Assembly: GCF_001431705.1 (NCBI RefSeq)
Contig: NZ_LJWX01000002.1
Coordinates: 773,352 to 837,351 of the forward strand
Reading direction: 5' to 3'
Length of the DNA: 64,000 bases
Source: Ferrovum sp. JA12
Lineage (GTDB): Bacteria; Pseudomonadota; Gammaproteobacteria; Burkholderiales; Ferrovaceae
Shown: one piece after another, positions 26,027 through 35,546 of the stretch
Position numbering within the stretch: position 1 is the first letter of the stretch
Layout: every line of letters begins with the position of its first letter
Program-made: the position numbers and the translations under genes
The notes under the pieces: model-generated
Seen by the model: only the letters and a program-made list of their open reading frames with translations
Databases searched by the model: none
Told to the model about the DNA's origin: nothing

Positions 26027-28471
26027 ATGACTGTAAAGAAAACAAGACTCGTTGTAATTGGTAATGGTATGGCGGGTATCCGCACTATAGAAGAATTAAT
26101 CAAGATGTCCCCAGACGAATTTGATATCACCGTTTTCGGTAGCGAACCCAAACCCAATTACAATCGTATTTTACTTTCACCGGTTCTGTCAGGTGAAATG
26201 ATGTTTCAGGATACCGTGTTAAATGACTGGAACTGGTATGAAGAAAACCATATCACCTTACAGGTTGGCAAAACGGTTACAAAAATTGATCGGTTCCATT
26301 GTCAGGTTGAAACCCAAGACGGCATAACAACACCCTATGATCGCCTGCTCATTGCTACTGGATCAAATCCCATCATGTTACCCATTCCCGGTATAAATTT
26401 ACCTGGGGTGCTGGCATACCGCAGCATAGATGATGTAGAAAAAATGCTTGCAGCAACAAAAACCTGTCAGCGCGCGGTAGTGATTGGTGGTGGCCTTCTG
26501 GGACTGGAGGCCGCCAACGGCTTAGCTTTACAGGGAATGGACGTGTCTGTTGTGCACCTGTGTGACTGGCCCATGGAACGCCAGCTAGATAAAGTAGGTG
26601 GCGATTTACTAAAAGCAGCACTAGAAAAACGCGGGCTGAAGTTTTACTTGTCACGCGAGACGCAGGCTATCTTAGGAGAGGACAAGGTCACGGGCTTAAG
26701 TTTTAAGGACGGTGAACAAATTGCAGCTGATCTCATAATTATGGCGGCAGGTATACGCCCTAATATTGCATTAGCTAAGAATGCGGGCATCCATTGTGAG
26801 CGTGGTATCGTAGTCAGTGATACCATGCAAACTTATGACCCTAAAATATATGCAGTAGGTGAATGCGTACAGCATCGCGGTCAGACTTACGGATTAGTTG
26901 CGCCTTTGTTCGAACAGGCCAAAGTTGCAGCAAATCATCTCGCGCGCTACGGAAGAATGCTTTATGAGGGTTCCGCTGTTTCCACTAAGCTCAAAGTGAC
27001 CGGTATCGATCTTTTTTCGGCCGGGGATTTCAATGTAAGAGCGGGTGACGAAGAGTTGCTGTTGCAAGATGCAGCACGAGGTGTCTACAAAAAGCTGGTA
27101 CTACGTAACAACAAATTACGCGGTGCAGTAATGTATGGTGAGACCGTTGATGGTCCATGGTATTTTCAATTGATGCGTGAAGCAACAGATGTATCTGAAC
27201 TTCGGGAGCATCTGCTGTTCGGTCAGGTACACCTAGGCGATGCGGGTCGCGGTGGCGCATCGAATGTAGCGAGTATGGCGGACTCAGCGGAAATCTGCGG
27301 CTGTAATGGTGTCTGCAAAAGCACCATTGTCAAAGCGATCATCGGTAAGAAGCTCTTTACACTGGAAGAAGTACGTTCCCATACCAAGGCATCGGCCTCT
27401 TGCGGTTCATGCACAGGTCTTGTGGAAGCTCTGTTAGCGAATACGCTAGGTGGCGATTATTCCGCGCAAACTAGTAAAAAGCCGATCTGCTCATGCACTG
27501 ACCATCCGCATCAAGATGTACGGGATGCGATCTTAAAACTGAATGTAAAAAATATACCGGATTTGATGCGTGCGCTGAACTGGAAGACGGAGGACGGCTG
27601 TCATGTTTGCCGCCCAGCCCTAAACTACTATATGACTGCCGCCTATCCGGGTGTCTATGAGGACGACAGTCGCTCGCGTTTCATCAATGAAAGAGTACAT
27701 GCCAATATCCAAAAGGATGGCACTTATTCGGTGATACCGCGCATTTGGGGAGGAGTGACCTCGCCTAAGGAGCTGCGTACGATTGCTGAAATCGCTGAAA
27801 AATACGAGGTACTAACTGTGCATATTACTGGTGGCCAGCGTATCGGTTTATATGGTGTCACTAAAGAGAATCTACCAAAGATGTGGGGAGATCTTGTGGA
27901 AGGGGGGTTCGTCTCGGGTCATGCCTATGGAAAATCATTGCGCACAGTTAAAACTTGTGTGGGATCCGATTGGTGCCGTTTTGGTACACAAGATTCAACG
28001 GGGCTTGGGATCACCGTTGAAAAAATGACCTGGGGGTCGTGGACGCCGCATAAGTTTAAGATTGCGGTTTCTGGTTGTCCGCGCAATTGTGCCGAAGCAA
28101 CAATTAAGGATTTTGGTATTGTTTGTGTAGATTCGGGTTATGAAATTCATGTTGGTGGTAACGGCGGTATGAAAGTACGTGTCACAGATTTCTTGTGTAA
28201 GGTTGAAAGCGAGGCTGAGGTATTAGAGTATTGTGGTGCATATATGCAACTCTATCGTGAAGAAGCCCATTACATGGAACGTACAGCACCCTGGATTGAG
28301 CGCGTGGGCTTAGCCTATATTAAACAACATATTGTAGAGGATGCTAAGGGCCGTGCTAATTTATATGCGCGCTTCCTGGAATCGCAGCGCTATTCGCAGA
28401 ACGACCCTTGGAAGGAACGAGCTCAGGGGAAAGACGCCCATGAATACACTACCCTAGCTACTCTAGCATGA
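26027..28471 (+). CDS. nirB: NADH-dependent assimilatory nitrite reductase large subunit NirB
   Basis: An 814-residue cytoplasmic enzyme reducing nitrite to ammonium. Domain order: FAD/NAD(P)-binding oxidoreductase (VVIGNGMAGIRTIEEL at the start, VVIGGGLLGLEAANGL in the middle), a BFD-like [2Fe-2S] domain near residues 415-515 (CGCNGVCKS and SCGSCTG), then ferredoxin-like half domain and sirohaem/[4Fe-4S] domain with CVGSDWCRFG and SGCPRNCAEA. The ATG at 26027 is preferred (TAAGG upstream, MTVKKTRLVVIG matches the family) to an earlier ATG at 25997. It overlaps nirD by 4 bases. Confidence 0.96.
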   Translation: MTVKKTRLVVIGNGMAGIRTIEELIKMSPDEFDITVFGSEPKPNYNRILLSPVLSGEMMFQDTVLNDWNWYEENHITLQVGKTVTKIDRFHCQVETQDGITTPYDRLLIATGSNPIMLPIPGINLPGVLAYRSIDDVEKMLAATKTCQRAVVIGGGLLGLEAANGLALQGMDVSVVHLCDWPMERQLDKVGGDLLKAALEKRGLKFYLSRETQAILGEDKVTGLSFKDGEQIAADLIIMAAGIRPNIALAKNAGIHCERGIVVSDTMQTYDPKIYAVGECVQHRGQTYGLVAPLFEQAKVAANHLARYGRMLYEGSAVSTKLKVTGIDLFSAGDFNVRAGDEELLLQDAARGVYKKLVLRNNKLRGAVMYGETVDGPWYFQLMREATDVSELREHLLFGQVHLGDAGRGGASNVASMADSAEICGCNGVCKSTIVKAIIGKKLFTLEEVRSHTKASASCGSCTGLVEALLANTLGGDYSAQTSKKPICSCTDHPHQDVRDAILKLNVKNIPDLMRALNWKTEDGCHVCRPALNYYMTAAYPGVYEDDSRSRFINERVHANIQKDGTYSVIPRIWGGVTSPKELRTIAEIAEKYEVLTVHITGGQRIGLYGVTKENLPKMWGDLVEGGFVSGHAYGKSLRTVKTCVGSDWCRFGTQDSTGLGITVEKMTWGSWTPHKFKIAVSGCPRNCAEATIKDFGIVCVDSGYEIHVGGNGGMKVRVTDFLCKVESEAEVLEYCGAYMQLYREEAHYMERTAPWIERVGLAYIKQHIVEDAKGRANLYARFLESQRYSQNDPWKERAQGKDAHEYTTLATLA

Positions 28472-28809
28472 GATTAAAAGAAATGAACTGGATACCAGTA
28501 GGCAATCTTGAAGACATCCCTCAACAAGGCTCACGCGTGATCAGCACTTCAAAAGGTGAAATTGCATTATTTCGCACTCTTGAGGATGAGATATTTGCTA
28601 TCGATAACCGTTGCCCGCACAAGGGCGGGCCACTATCTCAGGGCATTGTACATGGTAAGCGCGTGACCTGCCCTCTACATAATTGGGTAATTTCACTAGC
28701 ATCTGGTGAGGCGCTAGCGCCTGATACGGGATGCACTCATCGCCATGAAGTGCGGCAGAACCATGGTGTGTTGTTTCTCGCAGTGGATGCTCCGTCAAGC
28801 AAAGAATGA
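28468..28809 (+). CDS. nirD: Nitrite reductase small subunit NirD, Rieske-type
   Basis: A 113-residue small subunit of the NADH nitrite reductase. It has a Rieske-like fold and keeps the C-x-H ... C-x2-H ligand set (CPHKGGPLSQG ... CPLHNW). The enteric NirD has lost these ligands, so this version may hold a [2Fe-2S] cluster. The start overlaps the nirB stop (ATGA). Confidence 0.93.
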   Translation: MRLKEMNWIPVGNLEDIPQQGSRVISTSKGEIALFRTLEDEIFAIDNRCPHKGGPLSQGIVHGKRVTCPLHNWVISLASGEALAPDTGCTHRHEVRQNHGVLFLAVDAPSSKE

Positions 28810-28869
28810 CAACAGGAAACAGCGCAGCCGACGGGAAAGCTCTATAAGTTTTTATAAGGAATAAAAGCC

Positions 28870-29691
28870 ATGTATGTTGATACAATCCAGAAATTTTCTG
28901 TCACGGCTGAAGAGAAAGCCACTGCAGTTCGTACCTCTTTAACTAAGTTCTTTGTGGCCACCATGATGGCCGGCGCTTATGTAGGACTCGCCATTATTCT
29001 GATTTTTAGTGTCGGAGCCAAAGTGGAACCTGCCTACCAACGCCTCGTGATGGGGGCATCTTTCGGTGTAGCCCTCACCCTGGTTGTCTTCGCAGGCTCT
29101 GAACTCTACACGGGTCATACCATGATTATGCCAATTGGTTGGCTATGTCGCCGTGTCAGATTAGGCGATGTGGGCCGCGTCTTGATCACCGGCTGGTTTG
29201 GTAATTTAGCTGGTGCACTCTTGCTAGCACTGATCTTTGTTGCGGGCGGTGGCGGTGCTGTGCTGGCAGAAGGAGCGCCGCTACTTTTTAAGGTAGCCAG
29301 TGCCAAAATGAACGCGCCGGCCCTTGAACTGGTAATGCGCGGCATATTATGTAACTGGCTGGTTTGTCTAGCCCTCTGGATGGCTAACCGCACCTCCAGC
29401 GACGCTGCCAAATTAATTATGATTTTCTGGTGTCTATTTGCATTTATTGCCAGCGGCTATGAACATTCCATTGCCAATATGACGATTTTTTTTATTGCCT
29501 TTCTCAGTCCACATCCTGACACCGTGAGTTTAGCTGGCATGATCCATAACCTTTTTTGGGTAACTCTTGGCAATACAATTAGCGGTGCACTGTTCATGGC
29601 TACCGCCTACTGGTTTGTTACAGGACCAAAAACGGCTATAGATACTCGAGAAGTAGAGAAATTGATGGTTGCCAGTGATTTGAAAAGCTAA
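28870..29691 (+). CDS. Formate/nitrite transporter family channel (NirC-like)
   Basis: A 273-residue pentameric-channel family protein with six membrane spans. FNT hallmarks include GASFGVALTLVVFAGSELYTGHTM and GILCNWLVCLALWMA, and the SGYEHSIANM motif with the central His. Its position between nirD and nasA points to nitrite rather than formate, either uptake or release of excess nitrite. Start has AAGGAATAAAAGCC upstream. Sixty bases separate it from nirD. Confidence 0.92.
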   Translation: MYVDTIQKFSVTAEEKATAVRTSLTKFFVATMMAGAYVGLAIILIFSVGAKVEPAYQRLVMGASFGVALTLVVFAGSELYTGHTMIMPIGWLCRRVRLGDVGRVLITGWFGNLAGALLLALIFVAGGGGAVLAEGAPLLFKVASAKMNAPALELVMRGILCNWLVCLALWMANRTSSDAAKLIMIFWCLFAFIASGYEHSIANMTIFFIAFLSPHPDTVSLAGMIHNLFWVTLGNTISGALFMATAYWFVTGPKTAIDTREVEKLMVASDLKS

Positions 29692-29693
29692 TT

Positions 29694-32342
29694 ATGAATG
29701 CAGACGCGCATAGTCTTGAAACCATACACACTACCTGCCCCTATTGTGGGGTGGGATGCGGTGTTGAAATCAGTGGTAGAGAAAGGACTAAACTCAAGGG
29801 AGACTCCCTTCATCCAGCAAATTTTGGGCGACTTTGCTCCAAGGGCGCAGCATTAGCTGAGACATTGGAGCATGAGGGTAAGCTACTTTATCCTGAGATT
29901 AATGGGCGTCGCGCCTCATGGAATGCGGCACTGGATCGAGTTGCTGAACAATTCAACACTATCATTGCTGAATATGGGCCGGATGCAGTAGCCTTTTATG
30001 TCTCAGGACAAATCCTTACTGAGGATTATTACGTGGCTAATAAATTGATAAAGGGGTTTATCGGTAGCGCTAATATAGATACAAACTCCAGACTTTGCAT
30101 GTCCTCGGCAGTAGCAGCTCACAAACGCGCCTTTGGCGCCGATACAGTACCTGTCTGTTATGAGGATGTGGAAATTGCCGATTTGGTTGTGATCGTAGGC
30201 TCTAACTGTGCCTGGGCTCATCCAGTTCTCTTTCAGCGCTTGGTGGAAGGAAAAAAAATACGTCAAAATATGAGTGTGGTAGTCATTGATCCTCGCCGAA
30301 CCCCAACTTGTGATGTTGCCGATATGCATCTCGCTATTACCCCAGGTTCTGATGCGTATTTGTTTAACGGTCTATTGCATTATCTACGCCGTGAGGATGC
30401 AATTGATCTCACTTACATTGAGGAACACGTAGAAGGATATGCGGCGGCGTTTATTAATGCGCGAGAGGGAGGTTCCATCCCTAAAATAGCCAAAGTTTGC
30501 GGCGTCAGTGAAACTGAAATAGCCAATTTCTTCAGCCTATTTGCGCGCACAAGGCGCACTGTGACCCTGTTTTCACAGGGTATCAACCAATCCTCAAGTG
30601 GAGTGGATAAAGGCAATGCGATTATCAATGTCCATCTGGCTACCGGCAGGATAGGCCAACCTGGCATGGGACCTTTTTCGATAACTGGACAACCCAATGC
30701 AATGGGTGGACGAGAAGTGGGTGGACTTGCAAACCAGCTCGCCGCACATATGGATTTCTCCGATACCTTGAGCATAGATCGCGTTGCACGCTTTTGGAAC
30801 GCAAAACATATGGTACAAGAGCCGGGACTTAAAGCGGTGGACATGTTTGATGCAATTGCATCAAAAAAAATCAAGGCGGTATGGATTATGGGCACTAATC
30901 CAGTGGTTAGCATGCCAGATGCAGATAAGGTTCGCGATGCACTGATGAGTTGCGAGATGGTGGTTGTATCAGATTGCATTGCGCACACTGATACCACGTT
31001 ATGCGCAGATATTCTATTGCCCGCCACAGGTTGGGGTGAGAAGGACGGTACAGTGACAAATTCACAACGCCAGATTTCGCGTCAACGCTCCTTCATTAAG
31101 CCATCTGGCGAAGCACGCCCAGACTGGTGGATCATTACCCAGATAGCACAGAGGATGGGGTTTGCAGACGCATTTCCCTACACCACACCAGCACAAATAT
31201 TTCGGGAACATGCGCGCCTGTCAGGTTTTGAAAATGAGGGCAAGCGGGCGTTTGACATCAGCGCGCTGAGTGAATTAAGCGATGATCAATACAATCTAAT
31301 GCAACCCGTTCAATGGCCAGTTAATAAACTGGCACCGGAAGGAACAGAGCGTCTGTTTACAGATGGGCAATTCTATACATCTAGCGGTCGTGCTCGCATG
31401 ATCGCTGTTGTACCACGGCTACCTGCCGTGCAAGCAGATGCAGATTTTCCTCTAGTACTAAACACCGGACGCATTCGTGATCAGTGGCATACCATGACAC
31501 GTACTGCTCTTGCACCACGTTTGAATTTACATTCCTGCGAGCCTTACGTGCAAATTAACCCATCCGACGCACGTCAGCTAGCCGATAAAACTCTTGCACG
31601 TCTTACAAGCCGTCATGGCAGCATACTGGCGCGTGTACAAATCAGTGATGATCAGCGAATAGGTTCCGTATTCGTACCCATGCACTGGAGCGATGAGTAC
31701 GCCAAGTCCGCCAAAGTAAATGCGCTGGTAGCACCTATCACTGATCCCATCTCGGGTCAACCTGAATCCAAACACACGCCAGTGAGTATCGAAGCATATC
31801 GCCCTGCATGGCAAGGGTTTGTACTTAGTCGCAAACGTATGACGTTATCTGATACCAGTTATTGCGCGAGCTCAGAAGGTGAATGTTTCTGGCGCCATGA
31901 AATTGCCGGCGAAAAAATGGAGGATGATTGGCGTGCCTGGGTAAGAATAAATTTGACTAACGAGGGAGAATGGACTGAGTATTCCGACGCTGCAATGGGA
32001 CGTTATCGTGCAGCCTGCTTGATAGATGGAAGACTAGAGGCCGTCTTTTTTATTGCGCCAGATCACCGCTTACCAGAACGCGAATGGCTAACCCACTTAT
32101 TTAAAAAAGCGCAGCTTGAACCTGAAGATTTAGCTGGGCTCTTGGCCGCGAGAGCGCCCTCAGGTGCCAATACCGGGCGTATCGTATGCGCCTGTTATAG
32201 TGTAGGCGAGAAAACCATACTAGATGGGATACATAAACAAAACTTGAAAAGTGTTGAGGAAGTAGGCCAAGCCCTTAAGACTGGCACCAATTGTGGCTCT
32301 TGTATTCCAGAAATTCGTCGTCTTTTATCGCGTCATCAATAA
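29694..32342 (+). CDS. nasA: Assimilatory nitrate reductase catalytic subunit NasA
   Basis: An 882-residue molybdopterin enzyme. The N-terminal [4Fe-4S] site is CPYCGVGCGVEI followed by LCSKG, then the Mo-bis-MGD domains (SRLCMSSAV with the Mo-region Cys, GTNPVVSMPDA, MHWSDEYAKSA). The C-terminal about 50 residues form a BFD-like [2Fe-2S] domain (CACYSVGEKT, CGSCIPEI), as in NasA/NarB-type enzymes that use NADH through a partner or ferredoxin. No separate NasC-type electron-transfer gene follows, so the electron donor is unclear. It lies two bases after the channel gene. Confidence 0.95.
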   Translation: MNADAHSLETIHTTCPYCGVGCGVEISGRERTKLKGDSLHPANFGRLCSKGAALAETLEHEGKLLYPEINGRRASWNAALDRVAEQFNTIIAEYGPDAVAFYVSGQILTEDYYVANKLIKGFIGSANIDTNSRLCMSSAVAAHKRAFGADTVPVCYEDVEIADLVVIVGSNCAWAHPVLFQRLVEGKKIRQNMSVVVIDPRRTPTCDVADMHLAITPGSDAYLFNGLLHYLRREDAIDLTYIEEHVEGYAAAFINAREGGSIPKIAKVCGVSETEIANFFSLFARTRRTVTLFSQGINQSSSGVDKGNAIINVHLATGRIGQPGMGPFSITGQPNAMGGREVGGLANQLAAHMDFSDTLSIDRVARFWNAKHMVQEPGLKAVDMFDAIASKKIKAVWIMGTNPVVSMPDADKVRDALMSCEMVVVSDCIAHTDTTLCADILLPATGWGEKDGTVTNSQRQISRQRSFIKPSGEARPDWWIITQIAQRMGFADAFPYTTPAQIFREHARLSGFENEGKRAFDISALSELSDDQYNLMQPVQWPVNKLAPEGTERLFTDGQFYTSSGRARMIAVVPRLPAVQADADFPLVLNTGRIRDQWHTMTRTALAPRLNLHSCEPYVQINPSDARQLADKTLARLTSRHGSILARVQISDDQRIGSVFVPMHWSDEYAKSAKVNALVAPITDPISGQPESKHTPVSIEAYRPAWQGFVLSRKRMTLSDTSYCASSEGECFWRHEIAGEKMEDDWRAWVRINLTNEGEWTEYSDAAMGRYRAACLIDGRLEAVFFIAPDHRLPEREWLTHLFKKAQLEPEDLAGLLAARAPSGANTGRIVCACYSVGEKTILDGIHKQNLKSVEEVGQALKTGTNCGSCIPEIRRLLSRHQ

Positions 32343-32652
32343 ATCTGTTTAATTCACCTAATCGTTACATAAATAAATAGGAAATACAAAATAAATACCC
32401 TTAGTTAACTGTTTTTCTAACTGTTTTTAAGCTACATACAACGAGGTTTTTATTTTACTATAGCCCATTGGGGCCTCAAGTAACTAGATAACCGGCTGAT
32501 TAGCCACTGATATAAATTTAATTTGTGCGTCTTTGGGCGCGAAGCCAAATATATCTAAAAAACTTAAATCCTTTAAATTGTTATAGTCCTTTTTTGCATA
32601 AAAAATTAACCCATGTAGTATTAAGAATGTTTATTTTAGGGATCTTACACAA
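32343..32652. other. Intergenic region between nasA and the antiporter gene
   Basis: About 310 AT-rich bases. I see a short direct repeat (AACTGTTTTT twice near 32410-32435) and no convincing gene or hairpin terminator. The promoter of the antiporter gene is presumably here. Confidence 0.4.
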
Positions 32653-33867
32653 GTGGATTGGAATTTTCTTCCTCAATGGCCCAGGACTGAGAACAGTTTT
32701 CTGCTTTTTGGAGCTATTTTACTTGTCGGAATCGTTGGAGGTGAGCTTGCTCAGCGCACCAATTTCCTTCCGAGAATCACTGGGTTCGTTATAACGGGAC
32801 TCATTCTTGGGCCCAGCATGCTCGGCTTACTCGATGCAAGCATGCTTGCTAACGTAAAACCCTTTACGGACATCGCATTAGGTCTCATTTTATTCCAGCT
32901 CGGCATGCAGCTCGACTTCAAAGCCTTGCGGAGCGACAAGATTCTCATTCTTTCGGGTCTAGTAGAAGCAGCACTCTCTTTTTCACTGATCTTCTTCGTA
33001 CTTAGCCTTTTCCACGTTGACAATCTACATGCCGGTCTTGCTGCAGCGATCGGTATTTCTTCATCACCTGCAGTGGTTCTCCTCGTGGTGCGTGAATTCA
33101 GGGCCGATGGCCCCGTGACTAGGCGCGCCTTGGATCATGTTGCAATTAACAACGTGCTTTCCTTTTTCGCTTATACGATACTGCTTCCCTTCTTGCATTA
33201 CAAACAGAAAGCAGACTGGACAACGATCTTTCTGCAACCACTATATCAAACGCTAACGTCGCTCATCCTCGCCTGGCTTCTGGCCCACGCATGCATCCGC
33301 ATTGCCCGCCTTCTGGGCAGGAATGAAAACTTACAATTTGCTCTTCTTGTCGGGCTGATAATTTCTGCTATTGGTCTAGCTAAGCTTTCCAGTTGCTCCA
33401 ATCTCCTCACCTTACTTGTTCTCGGTATCATGGCGCGCAATCTCAATACCCGCAATGAGCTCATGGACATCGAGTTTGGTCACGGCGGTGAAATATTCTT
33501 CGTGCTGCTCTTTGTCATTGCAGGTGCCAACCTTCATTTGAGAGAGCTGGCTTCTGTAGGTTGGGCTGCAGTTGCTTTTGTTGGTATCAGGTTTATTGGA
33601 AAGGCAGTCGGACTCCTTGTGCTGACTCCATTCTCGCCTTTATCCATCAAACAATCGTCGCTTCTTGGCCTGACGCTCGTGCCCATGGCTGGGCTTGCAA
33701 TTGGTCTCACCGAAGCCACTACTCAGCTATATCCAGAGTTTTCCAAGGAACTCTCGGCCATCATCTTGGGCTCCGTCGCCATACTTGAAACCATTGGTCC
33801 AATTTTAACCGAATTTGCCTTGAAACGCGCCGGAGAGGTTAGTTTGGAGAATAAACTAAAACACTGA
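32653..33867 (+). CDS. Kef/CPA2-type monovalent cation:proton antiporter
   Basis: A 404-residue membrane protein with about twelve spans, of the CPA2 (Na+/H+ exchanger, KefB-like) superfamily. Typical segments are GFVITGLILGPSMLGLL, FTDIALGLILFQLGMQLDF and GISSSPAVVLLVVREF. There is no C-terminal RCK/TrkA-N domain. The start is a GTG at 32653 giving MDWNFLPQW. Base composition is richer in G/C than the flanks, a possible sign of transfer. A decayed copy of its central part lies at 41424-41727. Confidence 0.86.
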   Translation: MDWNFLPQWPRTENSFLLFGAILLVGIVGGELAQRTNFLPRITGFVITGLILGPSMLGLLDASMLANVKPFTDIALGLILFQLGMQLDFKALRSDKILILSGLVEAALSFSLIFFVLSLFHVDNLHAGLAAAIGISSSPAVVLLVVREFRADGPVTRRALDHVAINNVLSFFAYTILLPFLHYKQKADWTTIFLQPLYQTLTSLILAWLLAHACIRIARLLGRNENLQFALLVGLIISAIGLAKLSSCSNLLTLLVLGIMARNLNTRNELMDIEFGHGGEIFFVLLFVIAGANLHLRELASVGWAAVAFVGIRFIGKAVGLLVLTPFSPLSIKQSSLLGLTLVPMAGLAIGLTEATTQLYPEFSKELSAIILGSVAILETIGPILTEFALKRAGEVSLENKLKH

Positions 33868-34003
33868 ATTTCTTTTAGAATACTTTATAAATTGGCGTAA
33901 TTATTCTAATTATATTAATGACTAATATGATGTATTCTCATTTAGTAATGAGGCAATATGGTGTTTAACAGAGAACACATACAAAAAGAGACGATAAGTT
34001 AGA

Positions 34004-34228
34004 TTGTTTAATATATCTATTGTCGCTCAAGCTTCAGACTAACAATCTGCCTATATCAATAATAAATACCTACTCTGCTTATCATGTCATGAGTCAAATA
34101 AAGTTGGACCAGCATATGGGATGATTGCACAGAAATACTTAGGTAAAGAAAAAGTAACTAGAATCTTAGTTAATCACATCGTAAATGATTATAGAGCAAT
34201 GCTTGGGAAGCTCGCTAATACAAAGTAG
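34004..34228 (+). pseudogene. Remnant of a small cytochrome c gene
   Basis: In one frame the translation contains CLSCHESNKVGPAYGMIAQKY: a CxxCH haem site (34076-34090 region) followed by the VGPxYxxIAxKY stretch of class I cytochromes c. A likely end of a signal peptide (SIVAQAS) lies upstream in the same frame but is cut by a TAA at 34040. The C-terminal Met-ligand region is replaced by unrelated sequence ending in a stop at 34226. The stop and the missing parts suggest decay. Confidence 0.55.
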
Positions 34229-34320
34229 GCAAATAATCTTACTAATTTAATTATCCGTGTTATAAATAGATGTCAAAAAAAATAATAACTTAATTATTTA
34301 ACTCATCTGAATTAGTATAA

Positions 34321-34779
34321 CTATCTTTTAATCTTGGATAGTAAATAATCTAAAGACATTTTACCTGGCCCCCACAATATAATTACTAGTAATAATATAC
34401 CCCATATATAGTGGTACATCTTTCCAGCTGTTTGTAGACTATAAGCATAGGAAATATAAGCAACAAAGTTGACAAAAAATAATCCCAGGCTAGATATCCT
34501 TCCTAAGAAACCTAATATTAATAAGATCGGAAAAAGTAACTCACCACCAGTTCCTAAAATTGCGGCAACATGAGGCGGTAATAAAGGTACATGAAAATCG
34601 TTTTCGTAAAGATACTGAGTAGTTGTCCAATCATTAATACTATCCAATCCAGACTTTAAAAATGAATAAGCAACATATAATCTAGCCATTATCAACAAGA
34701 GTTCTTTTACTGGAATAAGAGACTTTTCAATCCAATAATCAATTTTATATAAATTAGTGAGTGTTTTGATCACGATCAA
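34321..34779 (-). CDS. DoxX family membrane protein of the bufferin operon
   Basis: A 152-residue, four-span membrane protein of the DoxX family (LIMARLYVAYSFLKSGLDSI, LLPPHVAAILGTGGELLFPILLILGFLGR). DoxX proteins are frequent partners of DUF692/DUF2063 genes. Its role there is not established; electron transfer to the enzyme has been suggested. It overlaps bufC by 4 bases and is the last gene of the operon. Confidence 0.88.
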   Translation of the reverse strand: MIVIKTLTNLYKIDYWIEKSLIPVKELLLIMARLYVAYSFLKSGLDSINDWTTTQYLYENDFHVPLLPPHVAAILGTGGELLFPILLILGFLGRISSLGLFFVNFVAYISYAYSLQTAGKMYHYIWGILLLVIILWGPGKMSLDYLLSKIKR

Positions 34780-35546
34780 TCCTTTGGGGAGTTATCAATT
34801 AGTAAAATACCAGTAATCCAATTTTTACTCGTTACATATGTTAACCATTGGTGGAAATCAAATTCATCACTCATTAACTCAAGCGCATCAAGAAGAGAAT
34901 GGTTTTTTAAATACTGTTGAAACCGAATATAGTCATCTTCAATTTGTTCTATTTGTAATTTAAATCCATAATTTGTATTTAAAAAATATATGGCAATTGA
35001 GTATCGATAATTCGTCGAAGAAATAACTGGTTGACTAGCTTCATTGGATTTATAAGCGTTATAGACATCAATTAGAGACCATTCTGTCTGAAAAAATGAT
35101 AAATGCTCCACAAACAAAAACGTGAAAGAACTAGGATCGTATTCATTGAGTATACTAAGTTCAAAGATCTCTCTATCAAATTCAGACACAACAGAACTAT
35201 AAAATAACTGCTTCTCAAATTTAACCAGATCTAGTAAAAAAGACATATTGAACTGGTCTAATGAAATATATTCTAAATAACTATCTAATTGATCTCCATA
35301 AGTGGTTATGTTTCCTGAATGGGTTGGATATTTAAAGAAATAGTCATAGTTAATCTTAGTTAAACTATTCGTTCCAATTAACCAATTGAGGACAGGATAT
35401 TTTTGGATTAACAAATCCAAAAAATTACGATGAAAATGTCTTTGATAAACAGTTATACCGTTATAAATATCTTGATCAATTTGATCAACACTAATTAGAT
35501 CAAACAAGGCTATTTGGCGTAATAACTCAGACATAACTACTCTCAA
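34776..35546 (-). CDS. bufC: BufC-type DUF2063 protein (putative recognition partner of the MNIO)
   Basis: A 256-residue protein. The N-terminal part (LLRQIALFDLI... VYQRHFHRNFLDLLIQKYPVLNWLIG) matches the DUF2063 / HvfC-BufC domain, and the rest matches its usual C-terminal partner region. In bufferin and methanobactin-type systems this protein works with the DUF692 enzyme to bind the precursor. It overlaps bufB by 20 bases, indicating coupled translation. Confidence 0.85.
   Translation of the reverse strand: MRVVMSELLRQIALFDLISVDQIDQDIYNGITVYQRHFHRNFLDLLIQKYPVLNWLIGTNSLTKINYDYFFKYPTHSGNITTYGDQLDSYLEYISLDQFNMSFLLDLVKFEKQLFYSSVVSEFDREIFELSILNEYDPSSFTFLFVEHLSFFQTEWSLIDVYNAYKSNEASQPVISSTNYRYSIAIYFLNTNYGFKLQIEQIEDDYIRFQQYLKNHSLLDALELMSDEFDFHQWLTYVTSKNWITGILLIDNSPKD

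Noticed and set aside
32525-32794. 89-codon frame overlapping the antiporter start
   Set aside because: It is out of frame with the antiporter, whose membrane segments begin directly after the GTG at 32653.
34004-34228. An intact functional cytochrome c gene
   Set aside because: A stop codon separates the leader from the haem motif and the C-terminal Met region is missing, so it is listed as a pseudogene.
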